A stretch of DNA of 64,000 nucleotides from JAHFTY01 sp964584785 (GTDB taxonomy: Bacteria; Acidobacteriota; Terriglobia; 20CM-2-55-15). The notes below the pieces were generated by a model. It ran no database searches. It worked only from the letters and a program-made list of their open reading frames with translations, and was not told where the DNA came from. Shown piece after piece: positions 45,178 to 54,559 of the stretch. The stretch is from the NCBI GenBank assembly GCA_964584785.1, contig CAZPBY010000013.1, positions 59,808-123,807 of the forward strand. The letters run 5' to 3'. Numbering within the stretch: position 1 is the stretch's first letter; the number at the start of each line of letters is the position of its first letter. Position numbers and translations under genes: made by a program.

Positions 45178-47334
45178 TTACTGTTTTGCTGAGCTACTGG
45201 TGGCGCCCTTCTTCAGGTATGTGTCGAACCACTTCAGCTCGTTGAGCATGCGATGGACATTGTTCCAATGCCCGCTGATGCCGTGGGGCTGACCGGCGTA
45301 CTGCAGCATCTTGGCCGCCACACCCTGCCGTCTCAGCGCGAAGTACATCTGTTCGACTTCCTCGTAAGGAACGCGCTGGTCCGCTTCACCCGAAATGAAA
45401 AGGGTCGGCGTGCGCACTCGTCCGGCGTGGGTCAGCGGGGACTGGGCGATCATGTGTTGGACAGCGTCCTCCTGCCAGGGAGTCCCGAAAAACTCGGTCT
45501 CCTTGGTCCGGTAGATGTCGGCGTTACCGTAATCGCTCAACCAATTTGAAATCCCCGCGCCGCTGGCAGCAGCCGCGAACCGATCGGGATAGGCGGTGAT
45601 GAGCCAGTTGGTCATGAACCCGCCATACGAATGCCCCATGGTTCCGACGCGCTTGCCATCGACCGGATAGTTCTTGATGACGTAATCGATACCGGACACC
45701 ACATCCTGTCCGTCCTTGTTTCCCCAGGCTCCCCAGGTGGCCCACTTGAACGCGTCACCATAACCGGTCGAACTGCGGAAGTTCGTATCGAACACGAAAT
45801 AGCCGTTGGCGGCGAAGTACTGTTGCTTGAAATTGAAACCATATCCCACAGCGGAGTGGGGTCCGCCGTGATTGAAGACGGCCATGGGATACGGGCCTTT
45901 GCTTTTGTCGTAGCCGTATGGGAACGTCAGCCAGCCTTCGATCTCCGTACCGTCGTTACTTTTCCACTTCAAGCGTTCGGTTTTCGTGATGCCGATTTCG
46001 TTCACGACGTCCGCCATCATGTTCGTGAGCTTCTTTTCGCCGGTTCCGTTGATGTTTGCGACCCACACTTCGGACGGTGCGTCGTAAGTTCCGACGGTGT
46101 ACGACATCTTCGTCATTGCCTTGTCGAAGGTGATTCCGCTCAGACGGCGCTCGCCTTGCGTGACCTGCTCCACTACGGCACCGGCTCGCGGCGCGATGCG
46201 GAACAGATGCGTCGTGCCGCCTTTTTCGGCATTAAAGTAGATGTAGGCGCTGTCGGTAGACCAGCGTGGCGCGTTGGGTTCGAGATCCCATTTCTCCGTA
46301 AGGTTGATCGAAGACCCGCTGCCCACGGGCCAGAGAATCAGGTCGTCGGAACCGCCGTGGTTCAGGTGTTGCTTGATGATCATGTCGGTTCCGAAAGTGC
46401 GTTCCGACAAAAGAAACTTCCCATCGGGTGAATAGGCGAGAGAACTCCACACGTAGCCGTCATTCGTGACTCGGGTCACCTTCCCATCTGTTGTGACGGT
46501 GTAAATATCGGGGCTCTCGTACTTCTGTTCATCCTTCCAGTTCTCGTCGGCGGTGAACGCGATCAACGTGCCGTTGGGATGCCATGACACGTTCGCCGGG
46601 CGCATCCCCAAACTCGTCAGCTCTTTCGCCGCGCCGCCGCCAACCGGCGTGATTGTGATTTCAGCGGCGGGCCGAAGGCGGGGATCGGGAGTCGGGAATT
46701 GCTGACCATCCTGCTGGAAGCGCATCCAGTCGAATTCCCGTCCCTTGAAGCGATCCATGTGACGCTTCTCAAAATCGTTCGCATAGGACGCAGTTGACGT
46801 CGTGCGCGGTTTGTCTTTGGCTTGAGCGATCCACCTGCCGTCGAAGCTGGTGACGGCGCCCTGCGGACCCGGCTGAGCCTGGACAGGCATGGCATTCGGC
46901 GTATCGACCGAGACCTTCCACATCGGTCCCTGATTACCTCCGCCTCCGCGCTGCCCCTGCGGAGGCTCGCCGTAACCGACGCTGCCGAGGAATACGGCAC
47001 TGTTCACTCGGGCGTTCAGCGAGTACTGAAGCAAGTTGTCGTCGGTCCATCTGGGATTCGCAACGTTCTTCCCTTCATGGGTGATCTTGCGGGGCTGAGC
47101 TGAACCATCGGCCGGAACGACGTAGGTTTCGATGGATGTCGTGTTGTCGTCTTCCATCTTGGTCGAGACCGTGAACGAAACCCACTTGCCGTTTGGCGAC
47201 ATTTGCGGATCGCCGACGGTCTTGATCTTGTAATAGTCCTCGATCGTCAGCGCCCGGCCTTTCGGCGCGGTTTGAGCGAAGACCAGTCCCGCAAGAGCGA
47301 GAACGACGATTCCAAACTTGAGGAAACTTTTCAT
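45178..47334 (-). CDS. Secreted S9 peptidase, prolyl-oligopeptidase/acylaminoacyl-peptidase type
   Basis: 718 residues with signal peptide (1-20) and GGGAGG ribosome binding site. PD40-like propeller (about 30-430; MSPNGKWVSFTVS), then an alpha/beta hydrolase with catalytic Ser569 (GHSYGG), Asp652 (GEADQRV) and His684 (QPHGISG). It releases blocked or proline-containing residues from oligopeptides. It lies 21 bases behind the TonB receptor gene on the same strand, so the pair may be an uptake-and-digest unit. Confidence 0.95.
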   Translation of the reverse strand: MKSFLKFGIVVLALAGLVFAQTAPKGRALTIEDYYKIKTVGDPQMSPNGKWVSFTVSTKMEDDNTTSIETYVVPADGSAQPRKITHEGKNVANPRWTDDNLLQYSLNARVNSAVFLGSVGYGEPPQGQRGGGGNQGPMWKVSVDTPNAMPVQAQPGPQGAVTSFDGRWIAQAKDKPRTTSTASYANDFEKRHMDRFKGREFDWMRFQQDGQQFPTPDPRLRPAAEITITPVGGGAAKELTSLGMRPANVSWHPNGTLIAFTADENWKDEQKYESPDIYTVTTDGKVTRVTNDGYVWSSLAYSPDGKFLLSERTFGTDMIIKQHLNHGGSDDLILWPVGSGSSINLTEKWDLEPNAPRWSTDSAYIYFNAEKGGTTHLFRIAPRAGAVVEQVTQGERRLSGITFDKAMTKMSYTVGTYDAPSEVWVANINGTGEKKLTNMMADVVNEIGITKTERLKWKSNDGTEIEGWLTFPYGYDKSKGPYPMAVFNHGGPHSAVGYGFNFKQQYFAANGYFVFDTNFRSSTGYGDAFKWATWGAWGNKDGQDVVSGIDYVIKNYPVDGKRVGTMGHSYGGFMTNWLITAYPDRFAAAASGAGISNWLSDYGNADIYRTKETEFFGTPWQEDAVQHMIAQSPLTHAGRVRTPTLFISGEADQRVPYEEVEQMYFALRRQGVAAKMLQYAGQPHGISGHWNNVHRMLNELKWFDTYLKKGATSSSAKQ

Positions 47335-47355
47335 CTAATCCTCCCAGACATTTCG

Positions 47356-50300
47356 TTAGAAAGTGATCCTTGCGTTGAGCACGATGATTCGATTGGCGCT
47401 GCTGCTGTCCACGCTTGTCGTGCTGGTAATGCGGCCGAAGTTGACGTCATTGATATTGGTATTTGGATTCCCCCAAACGGGCTTGTTCAGAACATTGATC
47501 GCGTCCACTCGGAATTCGAAATCTTTCTTTTCTCCGATCCGGACGCGCTTCACAAGGTCCATATCAAAGCCGAACGTCGCGGGACCCTGAATCACGCGAT
47601 AACCGAGACTTCCGACTTCGCCCGCCGACGGATTAGCCAGAATAATCCGTCCGGATGAATCCGCGATGGCGAACAGGGCACTTCGCGTGCGAAGCCCTTG
47701 CGGATCGGTCGCACCGCCCATCAACGCAATCGATGGATCGGACAGCTGCTTCAACCCCTGAAAGAAAACCACACCGTCGCTGACGATTGTCGCGCGGCCA
47801 TCGGCTGGAAGCGGCCCCAACTGGTTGGGCGTCATATCGGTCTCATTGTTGAACGTTCGTACATTAGTCCCCAACGAGAAGTTCAAAGGTTGACCGGCGT
47901 AGAGATTGTAAATTGTTCCGATCTGCCAGCGCTCCAAAACTCGCGCGAGCACGCCGTGGCTGCCGCCGAAGAGCAGCTTGCCCGGTCCGAGCGGCAATTC
48001 GAAAGTCCCGCTGTTACGTAACGCATACCTGCGACTGAACGACAGGAGCCGTTTGTCGAGAGCGCGGTTACGGCCGTTGCGGTAGTTATCGTTCATCTCC
48101 TGCCCGGCGCCCTCTTCTTCGCCGAGAGCTTTGCTCCATGTGAAATTGCTCTGCAGAGTCCATCCGGCGGAGAACCGCTTTGTCGCATCGATCTGCATGG
48201 AGTGATACGTCGAGTTTGCAAAATTGCTGCTGACGCGCGAGTCGGCGAATTGCGGATTGCCCGTAATGTAGTTCTCGGGCAATCCGGCCGCGCGCAGAAG
48301 GTATCCGGCCGTGCCGTCGCCGAAATTCTGCGTGGTGTTGATGTAGTTCGCAAAACCACCCGCGGCGTTGTTGATGAAGAAGGCCTGAGTGGTGCTGTTC
48401 TGCCGCAGCGAAGCGCCGGCACGAACGGTCGAGCCGTTGATCGCGCCGAGCGACGACACGAGCGTCTGACCTTTGAATATGCGGTCGAGCAACTCGGATT
48501 CTCCGCCCGCCTGAACTGCCTTGAACGCGTCGAGCAAACCGGTCTCGAGAATGTTGACTTCGTTCACGGTGACGCCGCGGATCAGTTTCGATCCCTTGTT
48601 TCCAACATAACGAACGTCAACCGTGAAATTCCCCGGCAGCTGTCGCTGGATGGCGAGATTGAAGTTCTGTGTGTATGGCGTTTGCAGATTCGTGTCGTAG
48701 GCCCGCACGATCTGCGTCCGGTCGGTGACGGGAACGGTTTCGAGAGGTTTGCCCACAATCTTGTTGGTGATCGGAACATTGAAGCCCGTCAGATCGAAGT
48801 AGGCCGTCCGCCGGTCCGACGCGACCGTCCGCAAGCCAGGCTGGTCTCCCGAAACGACATTCAACAGCCTCAATGAATTGATTTCATACCCCACGCCATA
48901 ACCCAGCCGCAGGACGGTTTTGTCTTTGCCGAACCACGGCAAGGACCAGCTGAAACCCACAGCCGGCGCGAAGTTGTTCCAGTCGTCGTTATAGAGTTTC
49001 TTGCCCGGATTCGGCGAGTCTTTCCCAACGAGTTCGATATCCGTCAACTTTCCTTTCCTGCTGAACGGATCGTAGAGATCATTCCAGCTTGTCCCCTGCA
49101 GGCCGAAGAGACCTGCACTACCGCCGACGACGCCGGCATTGCGCCCATGCTTTTCATAGGGCACGCCGTACCATTCCCAGCGGACGCCGAGATTCAAGGT
49201 GAGACCCGGTCTCATTTTGAAATCGTCTTTGAAGAACCAGCTCAGTTCGCGTTCCTGCCAGTGACGATTCTTGTATTGAGTCGTATACGACAGGTCGGGC
49301 GGCGCGCCTGAGTTGAACGCCTGTTCGACGAAATCGATCGACCCGCTGAGATTGTTCAGAAGGTTTTGAGCGGCTGTCGAATTCGAACCGATTCCAGCAA
49401 TGTTGGTGATGTTGGTCACGGCAGAGGCGCCGGGTCCAAGATGGGCTCGCGGCATCGACGAAAACGAACTCGTCACCAGACTGCTCCGCGCCTCGATGTT
49501 GACGCCCATTTTCAAAGCATGGCGGCCGCGAATCCAGCTCAAGCTGTCGGCGAGATTGTAGAGCGGCGGAAGACGGCCCTGAGTGTCGTTGTCTTGATTT
49601 ACGGGCTCCGCCAAAACCGAGGTGGCGCCCACCCAGTCGATCACATACCGTTGGCCGTTGTTTTTCAGAATCTGCGACTCATTCTCTGGAACGTCCCACG
49701 GCGCGGGCGACCAGAACTTCGGGTGCTGGCCTCCGGCGCGGAGTTCGTTGACGAGACGCGGAGTCAGCGTCGAGACGAAGTTGAAGGTGAAGAAATAGTC
49801 GCGGTTGTTCGAATACCCGCTCGGACCGTTTGGAAAGGGCGCTGCGAGAAATCCATTGACGCGATCCTGGTTTTCCTTCGTGTAGCTGACGTTCATCGTG
49901 TTCCTTGAATTGAACTGATGATCGATCTTGATGTTGTACTGATCGCGATGTTCGCCGCCGGCGCGAAGCCACGTGTAGCCTGCGATGTTCAACCCGTCAC
50001 CCGACCGGAAATCATTCGGCAACGGCATGAGTTTGAGCATTGCGGCTACCGCACTGCTGCGGTCCGCGACGAGGCGATTGGGATCGCGCCCAAACAAGCT
50101 CACTTCCTGAAGGTCGCCTGTCGCCGTCGCCGGCTTTCTCGGGCTTCCATCCACATTGACGGTCTGAACGGACGCGATCGCGTTGCCGTTTACGACGCCT
50201 GGATAGAATCGGAAGATGCCCTGCCGCGCCGCATCCGTAAATGTATTGCTCGTGACGGAATTCTTCGTCACCTCGCGTTGAGCGTCCCACAGGAAATAGA

Positions 50301-51159
50301 AGAACGTCTTGTTCTTGATGATCGGTCCGCCGAGTCCGGCGCCGAATTGATTTCGAATTAGAACGTTTCGCGGAATTCCTTTCTGATTGTTGAACCACGT
50401 GTTCGCGTTCAACGCCGTGTCCCGGTGATACTCGAAAATACTGCCGTGAAAATCGTTGGTGCCCGATTTCGTCACCATCTGCACCTGGCCGCCGCCGCGG
50501 CCGTATTCGGCGTCCGCCGGCGAGGTCACGACGCGCACTTCCTGAATGAGATCCGTGCTGGTCACGACAACGGAATTGAGGCCCTGATTGATGTGCTGCT
50601 CCATCACGTTCATGCCGTCTCGCGTGACGTTCAGAGTGCCAATCCTCATGCCGGCCATGTTGTCGCCGACGATGCCTGCCTGTGTCGCGACAAGATCGAG
50701 AGCGTTCCGCGAAGGAAGCGGCAGCTCGCGAACTTTCTGACCGGTGATCATGCCTCCGATCGAACTGGTGCCCAATGCCACCGCCGCATCCATCGCGGCT
50801 GTTACCTCGATTACCGCCCCTTCGGCTCCCGCAACCTCGAGTTGAAGATTCAGCGCGACGCGCGCGCCGACTTCGAGGTTGACGCCGTTGTTGATCAGCT
50901 TTTTGAAACCGGGTAACTCGGCCGTGACGCGATAAGTACTCGGTTGCAGGCTGGGGAAGTTGTACACACCGGCCTCATTCGTGACGGTTGTGGAAACGAC
51001 TCCGGTCTGCGTGTTTTCCGCCGTCACGGAAACGCCGGGAATAATCGCTCGTGTCGCATCCGTCACCGTTCCTGAAATCGCCGCATTGCTGCCCTGGCCG
51101 GTGAGTTTGACTGTGAACAGGACCAACAGAATCGTCGCCAAAACCGCGTGACGTCTCAT
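47356..51159 (-). CDS. Large TonB-dependent receptor, Oar-like, with carboxypeptidase-regulatory domain
   Basis: 1267 residues from ATG 51159 with GGAGGAGAGG directly upstream; the frame to 51186 lacks it. Signal peptide (1-21), CarboxypepD_reg domain (about 25-105; ISGTVTDATRAIIPGVSVTA), plug (about 115-235; SPADAEYGRGGGQVQMVTKSGTNDFHG region), then a very long barrel ending IIVLNARITF. It is of the acidobacterial Oar/SusC-like type for import of large substrates. The S9 peptidase 21 bases downstream suggests peptides. The upstream region carries a nested repeat element rather than an obvious promoter motif. Confidence 0.94.
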   Translation of the reverse strand: MRRHAVLATILLVLFTVKLTGQGSNAAISGTVTDATRAIIPGVSVTAENTQTGVVSTTVTNEAGVYNFPSLQPSTYRVTAELPGFKKLINNGVNLEVGARVALNLQLEVAGAEGAVIEVTAAMDAAVALGTSSIGGMITGQKVRELPLPSRNALDLVATQAGIVGDNMAGMRIGTLNVTRDGMNVMEQHINQGLNSVVVTSTDLIQEVRVVTSPADAEYGRGGGQVQMVTKSGTNDFHGSIFEYHRDTALNANTWFNNQKGIPRNVLIRNQFGAGLGGPIIKNKTFFYFLWDAQREVTKNSVTSNTFTDAARQGIFRFYPGVVNGNAIASVQTVNVDGSPRKPATATGDLQEVSLFGRDPNRLVADRSSAVAAMLKLMPLPNDFRSGDGLNIAGYTWLRAGGEHRDQYNIKIDHQFNSRNTMNVSYTKENQDRVNGFLAAPFPNGPSGYSNNRDYFFTFNFVSTLTPRLVNELRAGGQHPKFWSPAPWDVPENESQILKNNGQRYVIDWVGATSVLAEPVNQDNDTQGRLPPLYNLADSLSWIRGRHALKMGVNIEARSSLVTSSFSSMPRAHLGPGASAVTNITNIAGIGSNSTAAQNLLNNLSGSIDFVEQAFNSGAPPDLSYTTQYKNRHWQERELSWFFKDDFKMRPGLTLNLGVRWEWYGVPYEKHGRNAGVVGGSAGLFGLQGTSWNDLYDPFSRKGKLTDIELVGKDSPNPGKKLYNDDWNNFAPAVGFSWSLPWFGKDKTVLRLGYGVGYEINSLRLLNVVSGDQPGLRTVASDRRTAYFDLTGFNVPITNKIVGKPLETVPVTDRTQIVRAYDTNLQTPYTQNFNLAIQRQLPGNFTVDVRYVGNKGSKLIRGVTVNEVNILETGLLDAFKAVQAGGESELLDRIFKGQTLVSSLGAINGSTVRAGASLRQNSTTQAFFINNAAGGFANYINTTQNFGDGTAGYLLRAAGLPENYITGNPQFADSRVSSNFANSTYHSMQIDATKRFSAGWTLQSNFTWSKALGEEEGAGQEMNDNYRNGRNRALDKRLLSFSRRYALRNSGTFELPLGPGKLLFGGSHGVLARVLERWQIGTIYNLYAGQPLNFSLGTNVRTFNNETDMTPNQLGPLPADGRATIVSDGVVFFQGLKQLSDPSIALMGGATDPQGLRTRSALFAIADSSGRIILANPSAGEVGSLGYRVIQGPATFGFDMDLVKRVRIGEKKDFEFRVDAINVLNKPVWGNPNTNINDVNFGRITSTTSVDSSSANRIIVLNARITF

Positions 51160-51296
51160 CCTCTCCTCCACGTAAAACGGTTCCACCCGTACGACGAACC
51201 GGAATTATTGGTTAGTTATTGGTTCTTTGGCTGTCCAATTAAAAGCGTTGCCGGGAGGGTTAGGCAAGTAGAAAGCGGAAGGGGAAGGGGGAGGAG

Positions 51297-51545
51297 AATT
51301 TCGAAATTGAACGGAGTGGATTTCTAAGCCGAAATCCGATAGCCGAAATTGGACCGGCCCCCTTGATGAAAAGTCACGCAAGAAGCCCGTCGCTTCGCTC
51401 CGGGTTCTGACAGGTTTCGCCGTAACGAGCAGAACCCGCGAGCGAAGCGACGGGCTCCGTCCCGCATACCACGTTTGGGCATCCGCAGTCCAATTTCGGA
51501 TCTCGGATTTCGGCTTAGAAATCCACTTCGTTCAATTTCGAAGTT
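51297..51545. mobile_element. MITE-like inverted-repeat element with a nested palindromic repeat
   Basis: Outer arms 51300-51354 and 51488-51542 are about 55 bp, reverse complements with about six mismatches (ATTTCTAAGCCGAAATC core). Between them lies a copy of the CAGAACCCGGAGCGC palindrome (51374-51460). No open frame is present. The element fills most of the 390-bp gap between rapZ and the TonB receptor; the rest (51160-51296) is a purine-rich leader with no recognised signal. It may be a non-autonomous transposable unit whose transposase is elsewhere. Confidence 0.7.
51374..51460. repeat. Palindromic repeat nested in the 51.3-kb element
   Basis: Left arm 51374-51409 and right arm 51430-51460 match the perfect copy at 57437, with a few changes (CGCTTCGCTCCGGG; CGAGCGAAGCGACGG). 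Third copy of the family. Confidence 0.8.
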
Positions 51546-51549
51546 TTCC

Positions 51550-52413
51550 TCAGACCTTCTCGACATCCCGGTGAGAGACTTTGACCTGGTACTTCAGGCC
51601 TTCAAGATGGCGGGCGATCGCATTGGCGATCATGACCGAACGGTGGCGGCCGCCGGTGCAGCCGACAGCGATCGTGACATAGGACTTTCCTTCCTTCTCG
51701 TACTGCGGGAGCAGAAAGTCGATGAGGTTGTAAACATGCTTCAGGAAGATGCCCGTGGCTTCCTGGGAGTTCAGGTAATCGATCACCGGAGGATCGGCCC
51801 CTGTGAACGATTTCAACTCGGGGACGAAATGGGGATTGGGCAGAAACCGGACGTCGAACATCAAATCCGAATCGATCGGAATTCCGAATTTGTATCCAAA
51901 GCTGACGAGCGACACGAGCAAGTGGCCGGCGTCGTGTTCTTCGAACAGGCCCGACACATGTTTCCTCAGTTCGTGAATCGTGAAGCGTGAAGTATCCATG
52001 ACGTGATCCGCGACGAGTCGCAGCGGCGCGAGCATCTCACGTTCGCGGGCGATCGAATCCAGGACAGGCTGATTCGGATCGAGAGGGTGGGGCCGGCGGG
52101 TCTCGCTGAATCTGCGGATCAACGCGGCATCCGACGCTTCGAGAAACCACAATTCCGTCATGACTCCGGGTTGATTCCTCAGCTGCTGGAAGATTTCGGG
52201 AAAATCCTGAAGGTTTTCGCCTTCCCGCACGTCGATGACGACCGCGGCCTTCGTCATTTCGGCTTCCGATTTCAGGATGAGTTCGTAGAATTTGGCGAGC
52301 AATCCAACGGGCAGGTTATCGACGCAGTAGAAGCCCCGATCTTCGAGGGCCCGGAGGAACGTCCCTTTTCCTGAACCGCTCAATCCCGAGATGACCAGAA
52401 ACTGCGATTTCAT
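51550..52413 (-). CDS. rapZ: RNase adapter protein RapZ
   Basis: 287 residues. P-loop GLSGSGKGT (10-18), DNLPVGLLAKF, and the C-terminal GCTGGRHRSVMIANAIARHL typical of RapZ/YvcJ. It binds nucleotides and small RNAs and adjusts GlmS levels in enterobacteria; in other phyla its role is less clear. It is nine bases behind hpf in the lpt-rpoN-hpf-rapZ block. The PTS genes that usually follow are 27 kb away. Confidence 0.95.
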   Translation of the reverse strand: MKSQFLVISGLSGSGKGTFLRALEDRGFYCVDNLPVGLLAKFYELILKSEAEMTKAAVVIDVREGENLQDFPEIFQQLRNQPGVMTELWFLEASDAALIRRFSETRRPHPLDPNQPVLDSIAREREMLAPLRLVADHVMDTSRFTIHELRKHVSGLFEEHDAGHLLVSLVSFGYKFGIPIDSDLMFDVRFLPNPHFVPELKSFTGADPPVIDYLNSQEATGIFLKHVYNLIDFLLPQYEKEGKSYVTIAVGCTGGRHRSVMIANAIARHLEGLKYQVKVSHRDVEKV

Positions 52414-52422
52414 CTAGCAGTA

Positions 52423-52965
52423 TTATGCCTCGGGTTCAATCCACCCGATGTTTCCGTCCTTCCTTTTGTACACAACGTTCAATTGATCGTTTTCCGAATT
52501 GCGAAAAACGAGGAAATCGCGGCCGGAATCCTCGATCGCCACTGCGGCATCGTCCACGCTCATCGGCTTCGCGGCAACTTCGTGAGTGCGGATGATTCGC
52601 GGGATTCGTTCGCCGAGGGCTTCTTCGGCTTCGAGGACGGAAGTGGGCTGAACAACGCCGTTGCCGTTCCGTCGTTTGCGCGACTGGAAACGGCCTTTCG
52701 AGCGCAGGATCTGCTTTTCAATCTTGTCCAGGCCTCCCGCGATCGATGTGTACATGTCGGTCGAGACTTCCGTGCAATGGTGAAAATCATGGCGCGTCTT
52801 GATATTCACTTCCGCGACGTGACGCTGATGCTTCTCGACGGTCAGAATGAAATGCGCTTCCATGATGTCTTCACCGACGCCGCGCAGCCGTTCCAATCGA
52901 TCCGTTGAGAATTTTTTGAGGGGCTCAGTAATATCGATGTGTCGTCCGGTGAAATCAATCTTCAT
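52423..52965 (-). CDS. hpf: Long ribosome hibernation promoting factor
   Basis: 180 residues with AGGAGG ribosome binding site. The N-terminal domain (1-100; MKIDFTGRHIDITEPLKKF) binds the 30S decoding region; the C-terminal domain (about 118-180; IIRTHEVAAKPMSVDDAAVAI, DFLVFRNSENDQLNVVYKR) makes 100S dimers, as in long HPF. It follows rpoN in the usual order, 31 bases after its stop. Confidence 0.95.
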   Translation of the reverse strand: MKIDFTGRHIDITEPLKKFSTDRLERLRGVGEDIMEAHFILTVEKHQRHVAEVNIKTRHDFHHCTEVSTDMYTSIAGGLDKIEKQILRSKGRFQSRKRRNGNGVVQPTSVLEAEEALGERIPRIIRTHEVAAKPMSVDDAAVAIEDSGRDFLVFRNSENDQLNVVYKRKDGNIGWIEPEA

Positions 52966-52996
52966 TGATCCTCCTGAGCTTGAAACATGTGGCCGC

Positions 52997-54538
52997 CTAC
53001 GACCGGAGGCGGCGCTGGTGCGTGCTGGGGATCTTCAGGTCTTCCCGGTATTTCGTTATGCTTCGACGCGTAACCGAGATGCCTTCCTCTTTCAGCATCT
53101 GCGCAATCTTCTCGTCGGTCAGCGGATTTCGAGCATCTTCCAGCTCGATGTATTTCTTCACCTTGCGTTTGACGATGAGCAGCGAGGTACCGTTGCCCAT
53201 CGGTCCGTTAACCGCTTCGGAGAAGAAGAATCGTAACTCGAATACACCTTGCGGTGTATGAGCGAACTTGTTTGCGACTGCCCGGCTGACTGTTGAGGGA
53301 TGCACGCCGACTTCTTCCGCGACGTCCTTGATCATCATCGGCTTCAGGCAGTCGAGGCCTTTGTCTAGAAATTCGGTCTGTCTCCGGATGACGGCCTCGC
53401 AAACTTTAACGATGATGTGCTTTCGCTGCTCGATGTTCTTCAGCAGCTGGACGGCCGACTTGAAACAATCCTTGACGTAATTCTTGACGTCTTTGTTCAG
53501 GGAGTCGCGCTCCAGCATATGCCGGTAGGCCGGACTGAGACGGAGCTGAGGAACCTCGTCCTCGTTCGTCACAACCGTGTACTGGCCGCCGACTTTGACG
53601 ATGAATACATCGGGCTCGATCAGACGCGGAGCCGCACGATTGTATTTTTGCCCGGGCCGCGGATCGAGATGTTTGATGATCTCGACGGCCTCCATCACTT
53701 CCTCGAGCGGCCGGTTGATGGCTTTGACGATTTCCTTGAATTGTTTGTTCTGGAGTTTGTGGAGGTGCTCGCAGACGATCTGCGTACACACTTCGTCGTC
53801 CTCGCCGATGATGCGGAGCTGAATCATCAGACACTCGCGCAGATCCCTCGCAGCAACACCCGGCGGATCGAAGGATTGCACCGCGTCGAGGGCCTTCTGA
53901 ACGTCTTCGACGGTGTGTTCGCCGCTCTCGGCAATTTCTTCGAGAGTGATCGCGATTTCACGGCCGTTTTCATCCACCGCGGCGAGATATCCGTCTTCAT
54001 TGAGATTGCCGATGATCGAATGACAGGCTAACCGGATGGGTTCGTCAAGCGTGGTCAGCCCGAGTTGCCACTCGAGGTGATCGGTCAAGGTCTGCGCCTT
54101 TGCGAGAAAGTTTTCAAACGACGGCTTCTCGAAAACTTCCGTTTCGCGCGGGCGCGACGCGCCGTCGTTCAGATACTGGTCAAAACTTTGAAAGTCGATA
54201 TCCTCGTAGGGATCGTCGTGGGCCTCGGCTTCGGCGGGAGGCGTGTCGACGGTTTCTTCGACCGTCACTTCGCGCTCACTGACCTCTTTGTACTTCGTGT
54301 CGTCGAGGTCCTCGGCAACGGTCTCCGGCGCTTCCTGCCTTAATTCAGGCGTCTCTTCAGCCTTTTCGACGATTTCGGTGCCTTCTTCCAGGACCGGATT
54401 CTGAACCAGCTCTTGCTGAATCATTTCCGTCAGCTCGAGTTTGTTCAAGGTCAGCAGACTGACCATCTGAACAAGTCCGGGAGTCAAGACTTGTTTCTGC
54501 TGAACTTTGACGTTCAGCTTTAATTCGTGAAAAGCCAT
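52997..54538 (-). CDS. rpoN: RNA polymerase sigma-54 factor
   Basis: 513 residues. The Gln/Leu-rich activator-interacting N-terminus (LKLNVKVQQKQVLTPGLVQ), an acidic linker (55-150), the core-binding domain, the helix-turn-helix VAEEVGVHPSTVSRAVANKF and the RpoN box TRRSITKYRE (490-499) are all present. It needs AAA+ activators to melt promoters; none is in the window. Located between lptB and hpf, the conserved context. Confidence 0.97.
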   Translation of the reverse strand: MAFHELKLNVKVQQKQVLTPGLVQMVSLLTLNKLELTEMIQQELVQNPVLEEGTEIVEKAEETPELRQEAPETVAEDLDDTKYKEVSEREVTVEETVDTPPAEAEAHDDPYEDIDFQSFDQYLNDGASRPRETEVFEKPSFENFLAKAQTLTDHLEWQLGLTTLDEPIRLACHSIIGNLNEDGYLAAVDENGREIAITLEEIAESGEHTVEDVQKALDAVQSFDPPGVAARDLRECLMIQLRIIGEDDEVCTQIVCEHLHKLQNKQFKEIVKAINRPLEEVMEAVEIIKHLDPRPGQKYNRAAPRLIEPDVFIVKVGGQYTVVTNEDEVPQLRLSPAYRHMLERDSLNKDVKNYVKDCFKSAVQLLKNIEQRKHIIVKVCEAVIRRQTEFLDKGLDCLKPMMIKDVAEEVGVHPSTVSRAVANKFAHTPQGVFELRFFFSEAVNGPMGNGTSLLIVKRKVKKYIELEDARNPLTDEKIAQMLKEEGISVTRRSITKYREDLKIPSTHQRRLRS

Positions 54539-54559
54539 AGACGCGTTACTTCTTACTTC

